Positions 24,308 through 37,335 of a DNA stretch of 60,638 bases are shown one piece after another; positions within the stretch are counted from its first letter, which is position 1; each line of letters starts with the position of its first letter. A program made the position numbers and the translations under genes. Source of the DNA: an uncultured beta proteobacterium (GTDB taxonomy: Bacteria; Pseudomonadota; Gammaproteobacteria; Burkholderiales; Burkholderiaceae_C); contig CAIKLM010000023.1 in assembly GCA_903828235.1 (NCBI GenBank), positions 1 through 60,638 of the forward strand, read 5' to 3'. Below the pieces are notes generated by a model. That model made no database searches. It had not been told where the DNA came from and saw only the letters and a program-made list of their open reading frames with translations.

Positions 24308-25321
24308 GTGCCGCCCCCGACCCCCAACCCCTGGCGCCTGTCCGTCGCCCCGATGATGGACTGGACCGACCGCCACTGCCGGGTGCTGCACCGGCTGATC
24401 ACGCGGCGCACGCGCCTGTACACCGAGATGGTGACCACCGGCGCGCTGCTGCACGGCGACGTGCCGCGCCACCTGGACTACAGCGAGGCCGAGCACCCCG
24501 TGGCGCTGCAGCTCGGCGGCAGCGAGCCCGAGGACCTGGCGGCCTGCGCCCGGCTGGCCGAGCGCTGGGGCTACGACGAGGTCAACCTGAACTGCGGCTG
24601 CCCCAGCGAGCGCGTGCAGCGCGGCGCCTTCGGGGCCTGCCTGATGGCCGAGCCGCAGCTCGTGGCCGACGGCGTGGCCGCCATGCGCGGGGCGACCGCG
24701 CTGCCGGTGACCGTCAAGCACCGCATCGGCATCGACCGCGTCGAGAGCTACGACTTCGTGCGCGACTTCGTCGGCACCGTGCACCAGCGCGGCGGCTGCG
24801 GCGTGTTCATCGTGCACGCACGCAACGCCTGGCTGCAGGGCCTGAGCCCCAAGGAGAACCGCGAGATCCCGCCGCTGCGCCACGAGCTGGTGCACCGCCT
24901 CAAGCGCGACTTCCCGGCGCTGACCATCGTCGTCAACGGCGGCCTGGCCGGCGACGACGCGCTGGCCGCGCAGCTGCCGCACGTCGACGGCGCGATGGTG
25001 GGCCGCCACGCCTATCACGAGCCCTGGTCGATGGCCGGCTGGGACCAGCGCTTCCTCGGCGCCGACGCGCCCGCCGCGACGGCGCGCGAGGCGGTGGAGG
25101 AAGCCTTCGTCGCCTACATGGAGGGCCTGGCCGACCAGGGCACGTCCTGGTCGCACGCCAGCCGCCACATGCTGGGGCTGCACAACGGCCAGCCGGGCGC
25201 GCGGCGCTGGCGCCAGGTGTGGTCGGACCACCGGCTCAAGGGCGAGCGGCCGACGGCCGTGATGCGGCTGGCGCGCGCCGCCATGGCGCAGGGCAGTGGG
25301 CTGGCGCGGCTGCCGGCCTGA
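24308..25321 (+). CDS. dusA: tRNA-dihydrouridine(20/20a) synthase DusA
   Basis: DusA is an FMN enzyme that reduces U20/U20a of tRNA to dihydrouridine with NADPH. The hallmarks are dense: SVAPMMDWTDRHCR, LYTEMVTTGA, HPVALQLGGS, NLNCGCPSERVQ with the catalytic Cys, FGACLM, VKHRIGID and HARNAWLQGLSPKENRE. The start is a judgement. The GTG at 24308 gives 337 residues and a short leader before SVAPMMDW, as in E. coli DusA. An upstream ATG at 24119 would run into the divergent arsA gene. It is followed after 23 bases by mtnP on the same strand. Confidence 0.94.
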   Translation: MPPPTPNPWRLSVAPMMDWTDRHCRVLHRLITRRTRLYTEMVTTGALLHGDVPRHLDYSEAEHPVALQLGGSEPEDLAACARLAERWGYDEVNLNCGCPSERVQRGAFGACLMAEPQLVADGVAAMRGATALPVTVKHRIGIDRVESYDFVRDFVGTVHQRGGCGVFIVHARNAWLQGLSPKENREIPPLRHELVHRLKRDFPALTIVVNGGLAGDDALAAQLPHVDGAMVGRHAYHEPWSMAGWDQRFLGADAPAATAREAVEEAFVAYMEGLADQGTSWSHASRHMLGLHNGQPGARRWRQVWSDHRLKGERPTAVMRLARAAMAQGSGLARLPA

Positions 25322-25344
25322 CGGCGCTCGCTAACATCGGCCGC

Positions 25345-26249
25345 ATGAGCGACACATCCTCTCCGGGCCCCGTGCTGGGCATCATCGGCGGCAGCGGCCT
25401 GTACGACCTGCCGGGCCTCGTGGACACGCGCTGGGTCGAGGTCGACACGCCCTGGGGCGCGCCGTCCGACGCCATCTTCCGCGGCCGCCTGGTCACCGCG
25501 GCCGGCTCGGCGGAGCTGGCGTTCCTGCCGCGCCACGGTCGCGGCCACCGCATCCCGCCCTCGGAGGTGAACTACCGCGCCAACATCGCCGCGCTCAAGA
25601 GCCTGGGCGTGACCGACATCCTGTCGCTGTCGGCCGTGGGCGGGTTGCGCGCCGACCTGCCGCCGGGCACCTTCGTCGTCGTCGACCAGTTCATCGACCG
25701 CACGACGCAGCGTGCGGGCAGCTTCTTCGGCCGCGGGCTGGTGGCGCACGTGTCGATGGCCGACCCGGTGTGCCCGCGCCTGGGCGACCACGTCGAGCGC
25801 GCGCTGCGCGCGCAGGGCGTGCCCTTCGCGCGCGGCGGCACCTACCTGTGCATCGAGGGCCCGCAGTTCAGCACCAAGGCCGAGAGCGCGCTGTACCGCT
25901 CGTGGAACTGCAGCGTCATCGGCATGACCAACCTGCCCGAGGCGCGCCTGGCGCGCGAGGCCGAGATCTGCTACGCCAGCGTGGGCATGGTCACCGACTT
26001 CGACTGCTGGCACCCGGCCCACGATGCCGTCACCGTGGACGCCGTGATCCAGGTGCTGCTGGCCAACGCCGGCACGGCGCGCGCGCTGGTGTCGGCCCTG
26101 GCGCACGCCGTGGTGCACGACCCCGAGGCCGCGGCCTGCGCCTGCCGCACGGCGCTGCAGCACGCGCTGATCACCGCGCCCGAGGCGCGCGACCCGGCCA
26201 TGGTGGCCCGTCTCGCGGGCATCGCCGGGCGGGTGCTGCAGGCCGCGCC

Positions 26250-26253
<4 letters not shown>
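25345..26253 (+). CDS. mtnP: S-methyl-5'-thioadenosine phosphorylase
   Basis: MtnP phosphorolyses methylthioadenosine (MTA, the by-product of polyamine and homoserine-lactone synthesis) to adenine and methylthioribose-1-phosphate. The 302-residue protein has the PNP/MTAP family motifs: GIIGGSGLYDLPG, RHGRGHRIPPSEVNYRANI, CIEGPQFSTKAES and MTNLPEARLAREAEICY. The last of these favours MTAP over guanosine/inosine phosphorylases. The chosen ATG follows GCTAACAT and precedes MSDTSS. Its stop overlaps the GTG of mtnA (GTGA), and the aldolase gene overlaps mtnA in turn, forming a tight three-gene salvage operon behind dusA. Confidence 0.94.
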
Positions 26254-27346
<1,093 letters not shown>

Positions 27347-27350
<4 letters not shown>

Positions 27351-28018
27351 GCACCGACGACACCTTGCGCCACGCGCTGGTGGCCGCCGTGCGCCGGCTC
27401 GACGCGCGCGGCCTGAACCGCGGCAGCACCGGCAACGCCAGCGTGCGCGACGCGGCCGGGCAGGGCGTGTGGATCACGCCCACCGGCATGGGCGCCGAGG
27501 TCGAGCCCGACGATCTGGTGTGGCTCTCGCTCGACGGCGCGCAGGTGCGCGGCCGCTGGCAGCCCAGCAGCGAGTGGCACTTCCACCTGGCGGCGCACCG
27601 CGCCCGCGCGGGCCGGGTGGCGGTGCTGCACACGCACAGCCCGCACGCCACGGCGCTGGCCTGCCTGCGGCGGCCGCTGCCGCCGTTCCACTACATGGTG
27701 GCCATCGCCGGCAGCGACCACGTGCCGCTGGTGCCCTACCACCTGTTCGGCACCGAGGCGCTGTCGCAGGGCGTGGGCGCGGCGATGGCCGGGGTGGACG
27801 CCTGCCTGCTGGCCAACCACGGCCTCATCGCCGCCGGCGACAGCCTGGCCCGGGCCGAGAAGGTGCTGGCCGAGATCGAGGCGCTGTGCGGCATCTACCT
27901 GAAGGCGCTGGCCGCGGGCGAGCCGGCGTTGCTGGGCGCGGCCGAGATGGTCGAGGTGCTCGAGCGCTTCCGCAGCTACGGGCAGGCCCGCCACGCGGGC
28001 ACCGCGCCGGCCGGGTGA
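27347..28018 (+). CDS. Class II aldolase, probable methylthioribulose-1-phosphate aldolase (Ald2-like)
   Basis: A 223-residue member of the class II aldolase/adducin family that closely follows L-fuculose-1-phosphate aldolase. It has STGNASVR and WITPTGMG for phosphate binding, PSSEWHFH with the catalytic Glu, HTHSPHATA and a third metal His in LANHGLIA. The MtnB dehydratase belongs to the same family, but the SSEW-H and FHYMVAIAG segments point to an aldolase. In Rhodospirillum rubrum and some E. coli, mtnP or mtnK, mtnA and ald2 form a shunt in which Ald2 cleaves methylthioribulose-1-phosphate to DHAP and 2-methylthioacetaldehyde. The overlap with mtnA makes the same role likely here. Confidence 0.82.
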
Positions 28019-28028
28019 GGGCGGCGCG

Positions 28029-29258
28029 TCAGTCGGCCGGCCCGGCCAGGGGCTCGGGCACGAAGCGCAGCTCGGCCAGCCGCTCGAGCTCGGGCAGGGC
28101 GTCCAGGCCCAGCGCCGCGCCAGGCGTGAGCAGGCCGCCGGGCCGGGCGGGCTGGGCCAGCAGCGTGCGTGCGCAGGCCACGATCACGCGGCTGGTGGCG
28201 CCGTAGCCGGGGTCGCGGCGGCCGATCACGCGCAGCCCGTGGCGGCGGCCGTCGGCGCCCGCGCCGCTGGCCAGGATCTCGTAGCGGCCGGCCTCGCGCG
28301 CGGCCGGGCCCGGGCCTTCGCCCGGCTTGGGCAGCGCAAAGCGCCGCAGCAGCGCGCGGCCGGGCGACAGGCCCAGCACCCAGTTCTGCAGCCGGTCCTG
28401 CCGCACCAGGCCGCGGGCGCGCAATTCGCCCTCGGTGCCGCCGCCGCAGGCCATGCGCTCGCCGTACACGAAGCCCTCGCCCCAGGGGTGGCCCAGCAGC
28501 GCGTGCGTGCGGTGCACGTTCCGGGTGTTGATGGGCGCCATCACGAAGGGCGCGCTCCACTGGCCCAGGAAGTCGTCGAAGGTGGCCGCCGACGGCGCCG
28601 GCTGCGGCGGGCCACGGAAGCCGGGCACCAGCGCGAACGGGTCGGCCATGTCGCGCGCCGCCTGCGGGTCGCGCGACACCGCCTCCAGCGTGGCCAGCAG
28701 GCTGGCCGCGGTGCCGCCCGAAAAGCCGCCCTTCATCACCAGCACGCGCGACTGCACCTCGGCCAGCGGCTGCCCCGTGTGCGACTGCGCCAGCTGTTGC
28801 AGCGCCAGCACGCCCAGGTCGAAGGGCACGGAGTCGAAGCCGCACGAGAACACGATGCGTGCGCCGCGGGCGCGGGCCTCGGCGTCGTGGCGCCGGATCA
28901 TCGCCGCCATCCAGGCCGGCTCGCCGCAGAGGTCCAGATAGTGCGTGCCCTCGGCGATGCAGGCCTGCAGCAGCGGCTCGCCGCCAAGCTGGTAGGGGCC
29001 CACGGTGGTGATCACGGCGCGCGTGCGCGCGGCCAGGCGCTGCAGCGCCGGCGCGTCGGCGGCGTCGGCCTCGATCAGTGGCTGGCCCTCGGGCAGCGCC
29101 AGTTCGGCCGCCAGGGCCTTCAGCCGCGCCAGGCTGCGGCCGGCCAGTGCCCAGCGCAGGCCCTCGCCGCCGCCGTGCCGCGCCATCGCCTCGGCCACCA
29201 GCCGCCCCGTGAAGCCCGTGGCCCCGAAGACCACCAGGTCGAATTCGCGATCGTTCAT
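28029..29258 (-). CDS. Saccharopine dehydrogenase-like NAD(P)-binding protein (trans-acting enoyl reductase type)
   Basis: A 409-residue protein with an N-terminal Rossmann fold (DLVVFGATGFTGRLVAEAM), the ITTVGPYQLGGEPLLQACI segment, HYLDLCGEPAWM and a catalytic-like IVFSCGFDSVPFDLGV. These are features of the saccharopine-dehydrogenase family branch that includes the trans-acting enoyl reductase of mycobacterial phthiocerol lipid synthesis. The reaction in proteobacteria is not established. AGG lies upstream of the ATG on the minus strand. The start overlaps the stop of the transporter gene by four bases, placing it as the last gene of the long minus-strand run. Its link to putrescine metabolism is not evident. 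Confidence 0.82.
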   Translation of the reverse strand: MNDREFDLVVFGATGFTGRLVAEAMARHGGGEGLRWALAGRSLARLKALAAELALPEGQPLIEADAADAPALQRLAARTRAVITTVGPYQLGGEPLLQACIAEGTHYLDLCGEPAWMAAMIRRHDAEARARGARIVFSCGFDSVPFDLGVLALQQLAQSHTGQPLAEVQSRVLVMKGGFSGGTAASLLATLEAVSRDPQAARDMADPFALVPGFRGPPQPAPSAATFDDFLGQWSAPFVMAPINTRNVHRTHALLGHPWGEGFVYGERMACGGGTEGELRARGLVRQDRLQNWVLGLSPGRALLRRFALPKPGEGPGPAAREAGRYEILASGAGADGRRHGLRVIGRRDPGYGATSRVIVACARTLLAQPARPGGLLTPGAALGLDALPELERLAELRFVPEPLAGPAD

Positions 29259-30154
29259 GCCTTTCCCCGTTCCGGCCAGGTGGCCAGCAGCAGCCCGGCC
29301 AGCGCCAGCGCGAAGGCCGCCAGGTGCAGCGCGCCGAAGGGCTCGCCCAGCACCCCGATGCCCACCAGTGCCGCGCTCACCGGCAGCATCACCGTGAACA
29401 CGCCGGCGCGCGACGAGGGCACGTGCTGCAGCCCCTTCATCCACAGCCACACCGTGACCATGCTCGCCGCCACGGCGTAGAACACCAGCAGGCCCCAGGT
29501 CGGCACCGCGACGGCGGCGAAGTCGAACGACAGCGCCTGCCACAGCCCGAAGGGCGTGACCAGCGCCAGCCCCCACAGGTTGATCAGCGCGCTGATGCGG
29601 CGCGCCGGCACGTGGCCGCTGAGCCGCTTGCCGATGACCACGTAGCTGGCCTCGCAGACCACCGCCCCCAGCAGCAGCGCGTAGCCCCAGGGTGACGCGG
29701 CGGCGGCACCCTCGCCGGGGCGCGCCAGCGCCAGCAGCCCGATGCCCAGCGCGGCGCAGGCGATGGCGCCGGCCACGCGGCGCGTGATGCGCTCGCCCAG
29801 GAACAGCCACGACAGCAGGGCCACCGCCGCCGGGATGGCGGCCATCGTGACGCCGGCCGCCACCGCAGAGGTGAGCGCCACGCCGTAGAGCATGCAGATG
29901 CTGAACAGGAAGTTGCCCAGGAAGCTCTCCCAGAACAGCAGCACGCGGTCGTGGCGCGTCAGCGGCGGCTCGCCGGGCCGGCGCCGCACCCAGTGCGCCA
30001 TCGCCACCGCGGCGATGCCGAAGCGCAGCCAGGCCAGCAGCAGCACCGGGAATACCGCCACCAGCAGCTTGGACAGGCCGACGTAGCTGCCCACCAGCGC
30101 CATGCTGGCGGCCAGGCTGGCGTAGGCCCAGGCCGGCGGGGCGGGCAGGGTCAC
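29255..30154 (-). CDS. EamA/DMT-family transporter
   Basis: A 299-residue inner-membrane protein with about ten hydrophobic helices in two EamA repeats. Examples are YASLAASMALVGSYVGLSKLLVAVFPVLLLAWLRFG, FLFSICMLYGVALTSAVAAGVTMAAIPAAVALLSWLFLGERIT and the repeat-2 equivalent TVMLPVSAALVGIGVLGEP. Families like this export amino acids or metabolites. It begins seven bases after the GS-like ligase stop and overlaps the following dehydrogenase-like gene, so it is probably part of the putrescine operon and might export a product or analogue. Substrate not determined. Confidence 0.83.
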   Translation of the reverse strand: MTLPAPPAWAYASLAASMALVGSYVGLSKLLVAVFPVLLLAWLRFGIAAVAMAHWVRRRPGEPPLTRHDRVLLFWESFLGNFLFSICMLYGVALTSAVAAGVTMAAIPAAVALLSWLFLGERITRRVAGAIACAALGIGLLALARPGEGAAAASPWGYALLLGAVVCEASYVVIGKRLSGHVPARRISALINLWGLALVTPFGLWQALSFDFAAVAVPTWGLLVFYAVAASMVTVWLWMKGLQHVPSSRAGVFTVMLPVSAALVGIGVLGEPFGALHLAAFALALAGLLLATWPERGKA

Positions 30155-30161
30155 GGCGGGG

Positions 30162-31445
30162 TCAGAACGCCGTGGCGTGGCGTTCGCGTTCCCAGTCGGA
30201 GACGTGGCTGCGCCAGGCCGCCGACTCGGCGCGCTTCAGCGCCACGAACTCGCGCAGCAGTTCCGGCCCCAGCGTGCCGGCGACCACGGCGTCGGCCTGC
30301 AGCGCGTCCAGCGCCTCGTCCAGCAGCGCGGGCAGGCGCGGCAGGTCGGGGCGGGGCACCTCCGAGAGGTCTTCGGTGCAGGCCGGGCCCGGGTCGAGGC
30401 GGCGCGCCAGGCCGTCCAGGCCCGCGTCGACGAGCGTGGCGCAGGCCAGGTACACGTTGGCCGAGGCGTCGGGCACGCGCCACTCGAAGCGCCCGGGCAA
30501 CGTGCGCACCGGCGCTGTGCGGTTGTTGGGCCCGTGGGCCACCAGGGCCGGCGACCACGTGGTGCCGCTGACCGACGCGGTGGCCCCCAGCCGCTTGTAC
30601 GAGTTGACGGTGGGCGCGGCCAGCGCCGCCAGCGCGCGCGCGTGCGCCAGCACGCCGCCGATGAAGTGCCCGAGCGTGGCCTCGTCGGCCGGCGTGGCCG
30701 CGTCGCGCCACAGCGAGACGTGGAAGTGCAGCCCGCTGCCGGGCTGGCCTTCGAAGGGCTTGGGCATCATCGAGAACAGCCGCCCGTGCCGCTCGGCCAG
30801 CGCCTGCGCCGCCAGCTTGAACAGCATCAGCCGGTCGCAGCTGGCCAGGGCCTCGGCGTGGCGCCAGTTCAGCTCGTACTGGCCGTGGGCGTCCTCGTGG
30901 TCGATCTGCAGCACCTCGAAGCCGCAGGCCTCGAGCGCGCCGCGCAGCTCGTGCAGGAAGGGCCAGGGCCGCTGCAGCGCCGCGAGGTCGTAGCTGGGCT
31001 TGTCGAGCCGGTCGTGGTCGTCGGCCGGCACGATGCGGCCGGTGGCGTCGCGCTTGAGCAGGAAGAACTCGGGCTCGATGCCCAACTGCATCGAAAGCCC
31101 CGCGGCGCGCAGCCGCCCCAGCGCCCGGTGCAGCACCTGGCGCGGGCAGGCCTCGAAGGGCTGGCCGTCGACGAAGCCGTCGCCGACGATGCGCGCCACG
31201 CCGGGCAGCCAGGGCAGGGGCTGGATCGTGGCGGCGTCGCCGCGCGCGTAGTACTCCGAGCGCGGCCCGGTGCGCGCAAGGCCCGTGCCCCAGATCGACG
31301 GCCCCGCGAAGCCCGCGCCGGTGGCCAGCACCTCGGGCAGCTGCGCCAGCGGCACCAGCTTGCCCTTGGCCGTGCCGTGCACGTCGGCGAACTGCACCAG
31401 CAGCGTGTGGATGCCGGCCTCGGCGAGGCGGCGCTGCATATCCAT
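30162..31445 (-). CDS. Glutamine synthetase-like ligase (type III/GlnT or gamma-glutamyl-amine ligase)
   Basis: A 427-residue GS-fold ligase. It has VQFADVHGTAKGKLVP and GPSIWGTGL near the N-terminus, metal/ATP-site segments GIEPEFFLL, QYELNW, HFHVSLW and the NNRTAPVR-type Arg loop (GPNNRTAPVRTLPGRFEWR). The family resembles GlnT of rhizobia and gamma-glutamylmethylamide or gamma-glutamylpolyamide synthetases rather than housekeeping GlnA. It follows the aldehyde dehydrogenase by two bases in the putrescine cluster, which also encodes a PuuA-like ligase, so it may glutamylate a second amine. Start ATG gives MDMQRRLAEAG. Confidence 0.85.
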   Translation of the reverse strand: MDMQRRLAEAGIHTLLVQFADVHGTAKGKLVPLAQLPEVLATGAGFAGPSIWGTGLARTGPRSEYYARGDAATIQPLPWLPGVARIVGDGFVDGQPFEACPRQVLHRALGRLRAAGLSMQLGIEPEFFLLKRDATGRIVPADDHDRLDKPSYDLAALQRPWPFLHELRGALEACGFEVLQIDHEDAHGQYELNWRHAEALASCDRLMLFKLAAQALAERHGRLFSMMPKPFEGQPGSGLHFHVSLWRDAATPADEATLGHFIGGVLAHARALAALAAPTVNSYKRLGATASVSGTTWSPALVAHGPNNRTAPVRTLPGRFEWRVPDASANVYLACATLVDAGLDGLARRLDPGPACTEDLSEVPRPDLPRLPALLDEALDALQADAVVAGTLGPELLREFVALKRAESAAWRSHVSDWERERHATAF

Positions 31446-31447
31446 GG

Positions 31448-32946
<1,499 letters not shown>

Positions 32947-32947
<1 letters not shown>

Positions 32948-34392
32948 CAGAAGCTCACCACCACCGAGGCGCCGAGCAACGTGTTGCTCTTGTAGTAGCG
33001 GCTGCTCTTGGTGTCGTAGAACACCGGCTGGCTGGCGCCGTCCTGGCGCAGCTCGAACTTGAGGATGGTGTTCTCGTCGTAGAGGTAGTTCATGCCCAGC
33101 GTGAGCGCCCAGCGGTTGCTGCCGATGCTGGCGCCCTTGGCGTAGTTGCCGTCGGCATCCAGGCCGCGGCCGATGCCGTTGATGTCGTCGTCGAAGCTGT
33201 AGCCCAGCAGGCCGCCGCCGTTCTTCTTGTTGGCGATGTAGTCGGCGCGCAGCACGCCTTCCAGGCGCGGCGTGAGCTTGTAGGCGGCCGTGCCCGACAC
33301 GCCCCACCAGCGCGAGTCGCGCAGCTGGCCGTCGCTGTTGTAGATGGCCGCCCCCTTCTGCTGGCCGAAGCTGACCTGGCCGAACAGGCTCCAGTCGCCG
33401 CGGATGAAGTAGGCGTCGACCTCGAACAGGTGGGCCATCGTGTTCTTGCCGGCCGTGGCGAACGGCACGTCGCCGATGATGGGGTCGCCGGTGCTGGGAT
33501 CGACCTCGCCAGTGTCGCCGACGTAGGTGCCGTCGGCGGCGAAGTTCGGGATCTTGCCGTGCAGGCCGCTGAAGCCGAAGCCCGAGAACTCGCCCTTGGA
33601 GTAGTCGACGCGGTAGACCAGCACCGGCGTGTTGTTGCCCGGGGTCTGGCGCGCGCTGTTGAAGTTGGCCAGGCCGACGCGGCTCCACCACTTGCCGCGC
33701 GTCACATCAAGCACCGCGCCGGTGTACGAGGTGGGCGCGGTAAAGTCGAACAGCAGGTTGTGCGTGATCAGCTTGTTGCCCGCGGGCAGCGTGATCTCGT
33801 AGCCCGTCCAGTCGGGGATCTGGCCCAGCCACAGGCGCGTCTGCAGGTCCGACAGCGGGATCGACACCGAGGCCTCGTGCACGATCGAGCCGCCGTTGGC
33901 CAGCGCGCCGGTGCCGCGCTCGGGCGCCAGCGTCAGCTTCCAGCGGGCGCCGCTCTCGGTCTCTTTCTCGAAGTCGATCACGGCCATGCCGAAATAGCCG
34001 TTGTCGTAGGTGTAGCGGGCACCGCCGTTGTTCAGGAAGACGAAGGTGCGGTCGTTCTGGCGGCGGTTGACGATGTAGGTCGGGTCGATCTGGCCGGTGA
34101 TCTTCAGGCCCTTGAAGCCCTGGTCGGTGAAGTTGTCCTGCAGCGCCTCGGTCTTGACGGCGATGCGGTTGAGCTCGCGCGCCTGCTCGGGCGTCATGCC
34201 CCACTCGCCGGGCTTGGGCGCGGCCGGCTGGGCGCGGACCTGCCGCTCGAGCTGCTCGACGCGGTCGCGCAGCGCCTTGATCTCCTGCAGCAGCGCGTCG
34301 TTGCCCTGCGCGGCCGCGGGCAGCGCGGTGGCGACGAGGGCGGCCGCGGCAGCGACGGCGCGGAGCACGGTGGGGGGGCATTGGCGGGTCAT
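32947..34392 (-). CDS. Outer-membrane beta-barrel protein, probable DUF3138 family
   Basis: A 481-residue secreted protein: signal peptide (AVAAAAALVATALPAAAQ), a short coiled coil (DALLQEIKALRDRVEQLERQ), then a long stretch of alternating polar/hydrophobic strands ending in ASVVVSF with a C-terminal Phe, as expected of an outer-membrane barrel. I recall similar proteins in Burkholderiales annotated DUF3138. Translational overlap with the aldehyde dehydrogenase and its position just after potI suggest it admits polyamines or their derivatives through the outer membrane. This is inference. It could also be a general porin captured in the operon. Confidence 0.78.
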
Positions 34393-34428
34393 GGGTTCTC
34401 CTCGCTCGGGTGTGGGTTCGATCGGGGC

Positions 34429-35268
34429 TCAGCCGCGGGTCGCGGCGGCCATCTCCTGCTGGCGGCGGCGTTCGCCGCGCGCGATGAGGTAGCTCGCGAG
34501 CACCACGCCCACGGCCACCACGACCACGATCACCGTGGCCACGGCGTTGACGCTGGGGTTCAGCCCCAGCCGCGCTCGCGAAAAGATCACCAGCGGCATC
34601 GTCGTCGAGCCCGGGCCCGACAGGAAGGCCGACAGCACGACGTCGTCGAGGCTCAACGTGAAGGTCAGCAGCCAGGCCGAGACCAGGCTCTGCGCGATCA
34701 TCGGCAGCGTGACCAGCCAGAACACCTGGTGCGGCTTCGCACCCAGGTCCATGGCGGCCTCCTCGAGCTGGGGGTTCAGGTCCTGCAGCCGGGCCTGCAC
34801 CACCACGGTGGCGTAGGCCATGCCCAGCAGCAGGTGGCCGAGCCAGATGGTGAACATGCCCCGCTCGGGGAAGCCCAAAGCGCGCTGCACGCTGACCATC
34901 ATCAGCAGTAGGCTCAGGCCCACCACGACCTCGGGCATGACGAGCGGCGCGCTGACCATGCCGGAGAACAGCGTGCGCCCCTTGAAGCGCCTGTACTTCA
35001 CCAGGGCGAAGGCCGCCAGCGTGCCCAGCACCACCGAGCCGCAGGCCGTGAGCAGCGCGATCTTGAAGCTCAGCCACAGGCCCGAGAGCATCTCCTCGTC
35101 GCGCAGCAGGGCCTCGTACCACTTCAGCGTGAAGCCGCGCCAGACGTTGGGGATCGGCGAGTCGTTGAACGAGAAGATGACCAGCGCGACGATCGGCAGG
35201 TACAGGAAGAAGAACCCTGCGGCAAGCCAGCCCCGGCCGAACCAGCGGTTGAAGCTCGCGGCCTTCAT
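34429..35268 (-). CDS. potI: Putrescine ABC transporter permease PotI
   Basis: A 279-residue permease with six hydrophobic helices (WLAAGFFFLYLPIVALVIFSF at the start) and the EAA loop LEEAAMDLGAKPHQVFWLVTLPMI that contacts the ATPase. The SFNDSPIPNVWRGFTLKWYEALL segment is typical of PotI/PotC polyamine permeases. It pairs with PotH in the inner membrane. The start overlaps the potH stop by ATGA. The ATG gives MKAASFNRWFGRGW, the basic N-terminus expected of the first cytoplasmic tail. Confidence 0.93.
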   Translation of the reverse strand: MKAASFNRWFGRGWLAAGFFFLYLPIVALVIFSFNDSPIPNVWRGFTLKWYEALLRDEEMLSGLWLSFKIALLTACGSVVLGTLAAFALVKYRRFKGRTLFSGMVSAPLVMPEVVVGLSLLLMMVSVQRALGFPERGMFTIWLGHLLLGMAYATVVVQARLQDLNPQLEEAAMDLGAKPHQVFWLVTLPMIAQSLVSAWLLTFTLSLDDVVLSAFLSGPGSTTMPLVIFSRARLGLNPSVNAVATVIVVVVAVGVVLASYLIARGERRRQQEMAAATRG

Positions 35269-36209
35269 CGCTTCTCCGCCGCCTCGGCCTGGTACTTGTT
35301 GAAGATGGCCAGCGGCACGATGATCAGCAGGATCATCACCACGGCCACGCTCGAGGCCATCGGCCAGTCGTTGTTGCTGAAGAACTCGTCCCAGAGCACG
35401 CGGCCGATCATCAGCGTCTCGGGGCCGCCCAGCAGTTCGGGGATCACGAACTCGCCGATGCACGGGATGAACACCAGCATGCTGCCGGCGATGATGCCGG
35501 CCTTGGACAGCGGCACGGTGATCTTCCAGAAAGCCGTCCAGGGCGTGGCGCCGAGGTCGGCCGCGGCCTCCAGCAGGCGGAGGTCCATCTTCACGAGGTT
35601 GCTGTACAGCGGCAGGATCATGAACGGCAGGTAGGTGTACGTCATGCCCAGCACCAGCGAGAACGGCGTGTGCATCAGGTTGCCGGGCGCGCTGATCATC
35701 CCCAGGGCGTACAGCACGCGGTCGAGCCCGAGCGCGACGACGACCTCGGCCACCCAGCCGCCGTCGGTGAGCAGGCCGCGCCACGAGTACACGCGCAGCA
35801 GGAAGCTGGTCCAGAAGGGCAGCATCACCAGCATCAGCAGCGCCGGCTGGATGGTGCTGCGCGCCCGCGCCATGAAGTACGCGAACGGGTAGCCGATGAA
35901 CAGGCACAGCAGCGTCGTCGCGCCCGCGTACTGCAGGCTGTTGACGTAGGTCTGCCAGTACAGCGGGTCCTGCGCAATGAACTGGTAGGTGCCGAACTTC
36001 AGCGAGATCGTCAGCACGCCCTCGGACCAGGTGACCAGGTCCTTGAAGGTGACGGCCTCCATCTCGGAGACGCTGATCTTGCCGACGATGAAGAACGGCG
36101 CCATGAAGAACAGCAGCAGGAACAGGAACGGCAGCGCGATGACGAGCCCGCGCCCACCGAAGGAGCTGACCACCAGCCGCTGGAAGGCGTTCATCGGCGC
36201 CGCGTTCAT
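35265..36209 (-). CDS. potH: Putrescine ABC transporter permease PotH
   Basis: A 314-residue inner-membrane permease with about six helices. The N-terminal helix is VIALPFLFLLLFFMAPFFIVGKISVSE, and the conserved EAA loop is LLEAAADLGATPWTAFWKITVPLSKAG. The FAYFMARA and GMTYTYLPFMILPLYSN segments are characteristic of PotH/PotB. Together with PotI it forms the pore of the putrescine importer fed by PotF and driven by PotG. It overlaps potI and begins seven bases after the potG stop. Confidence 0.94.
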   Translation of the reverse strand: MNAAPMNAFQRLVVSSFGGRGLVIALPFLFLLLFFMAPFFIVGKISVSEMEAVTFKDLVTWSEGVLTISLKFGTYQFIAQDPLYWQTYVNSLQYAGATTLLCLFIGYPFAYFMARARSTIQPALLMLVMLPFWTSFLLRVYSWRGLLTDGGWVAEVVVALGLDRVLYALGMISAPGNLMHTPFSLVLGMTYTYLPFMILPLYSNLVKMDLRLLEAAADLGATPWTAFWKITVPLSKAGIIAGSMLVFIPCIGEFVIPELLGGPETLMIGRVLWDEFFSNNDWPMASSVAVVMILLIIVPLAIFNKYQAEAAEKR

Positions 36210-36216
36210 GCCCGGC

Positions 36217-37331
<1,115 letters not shown>

Positions 37332-37335
<4 letters not shown>
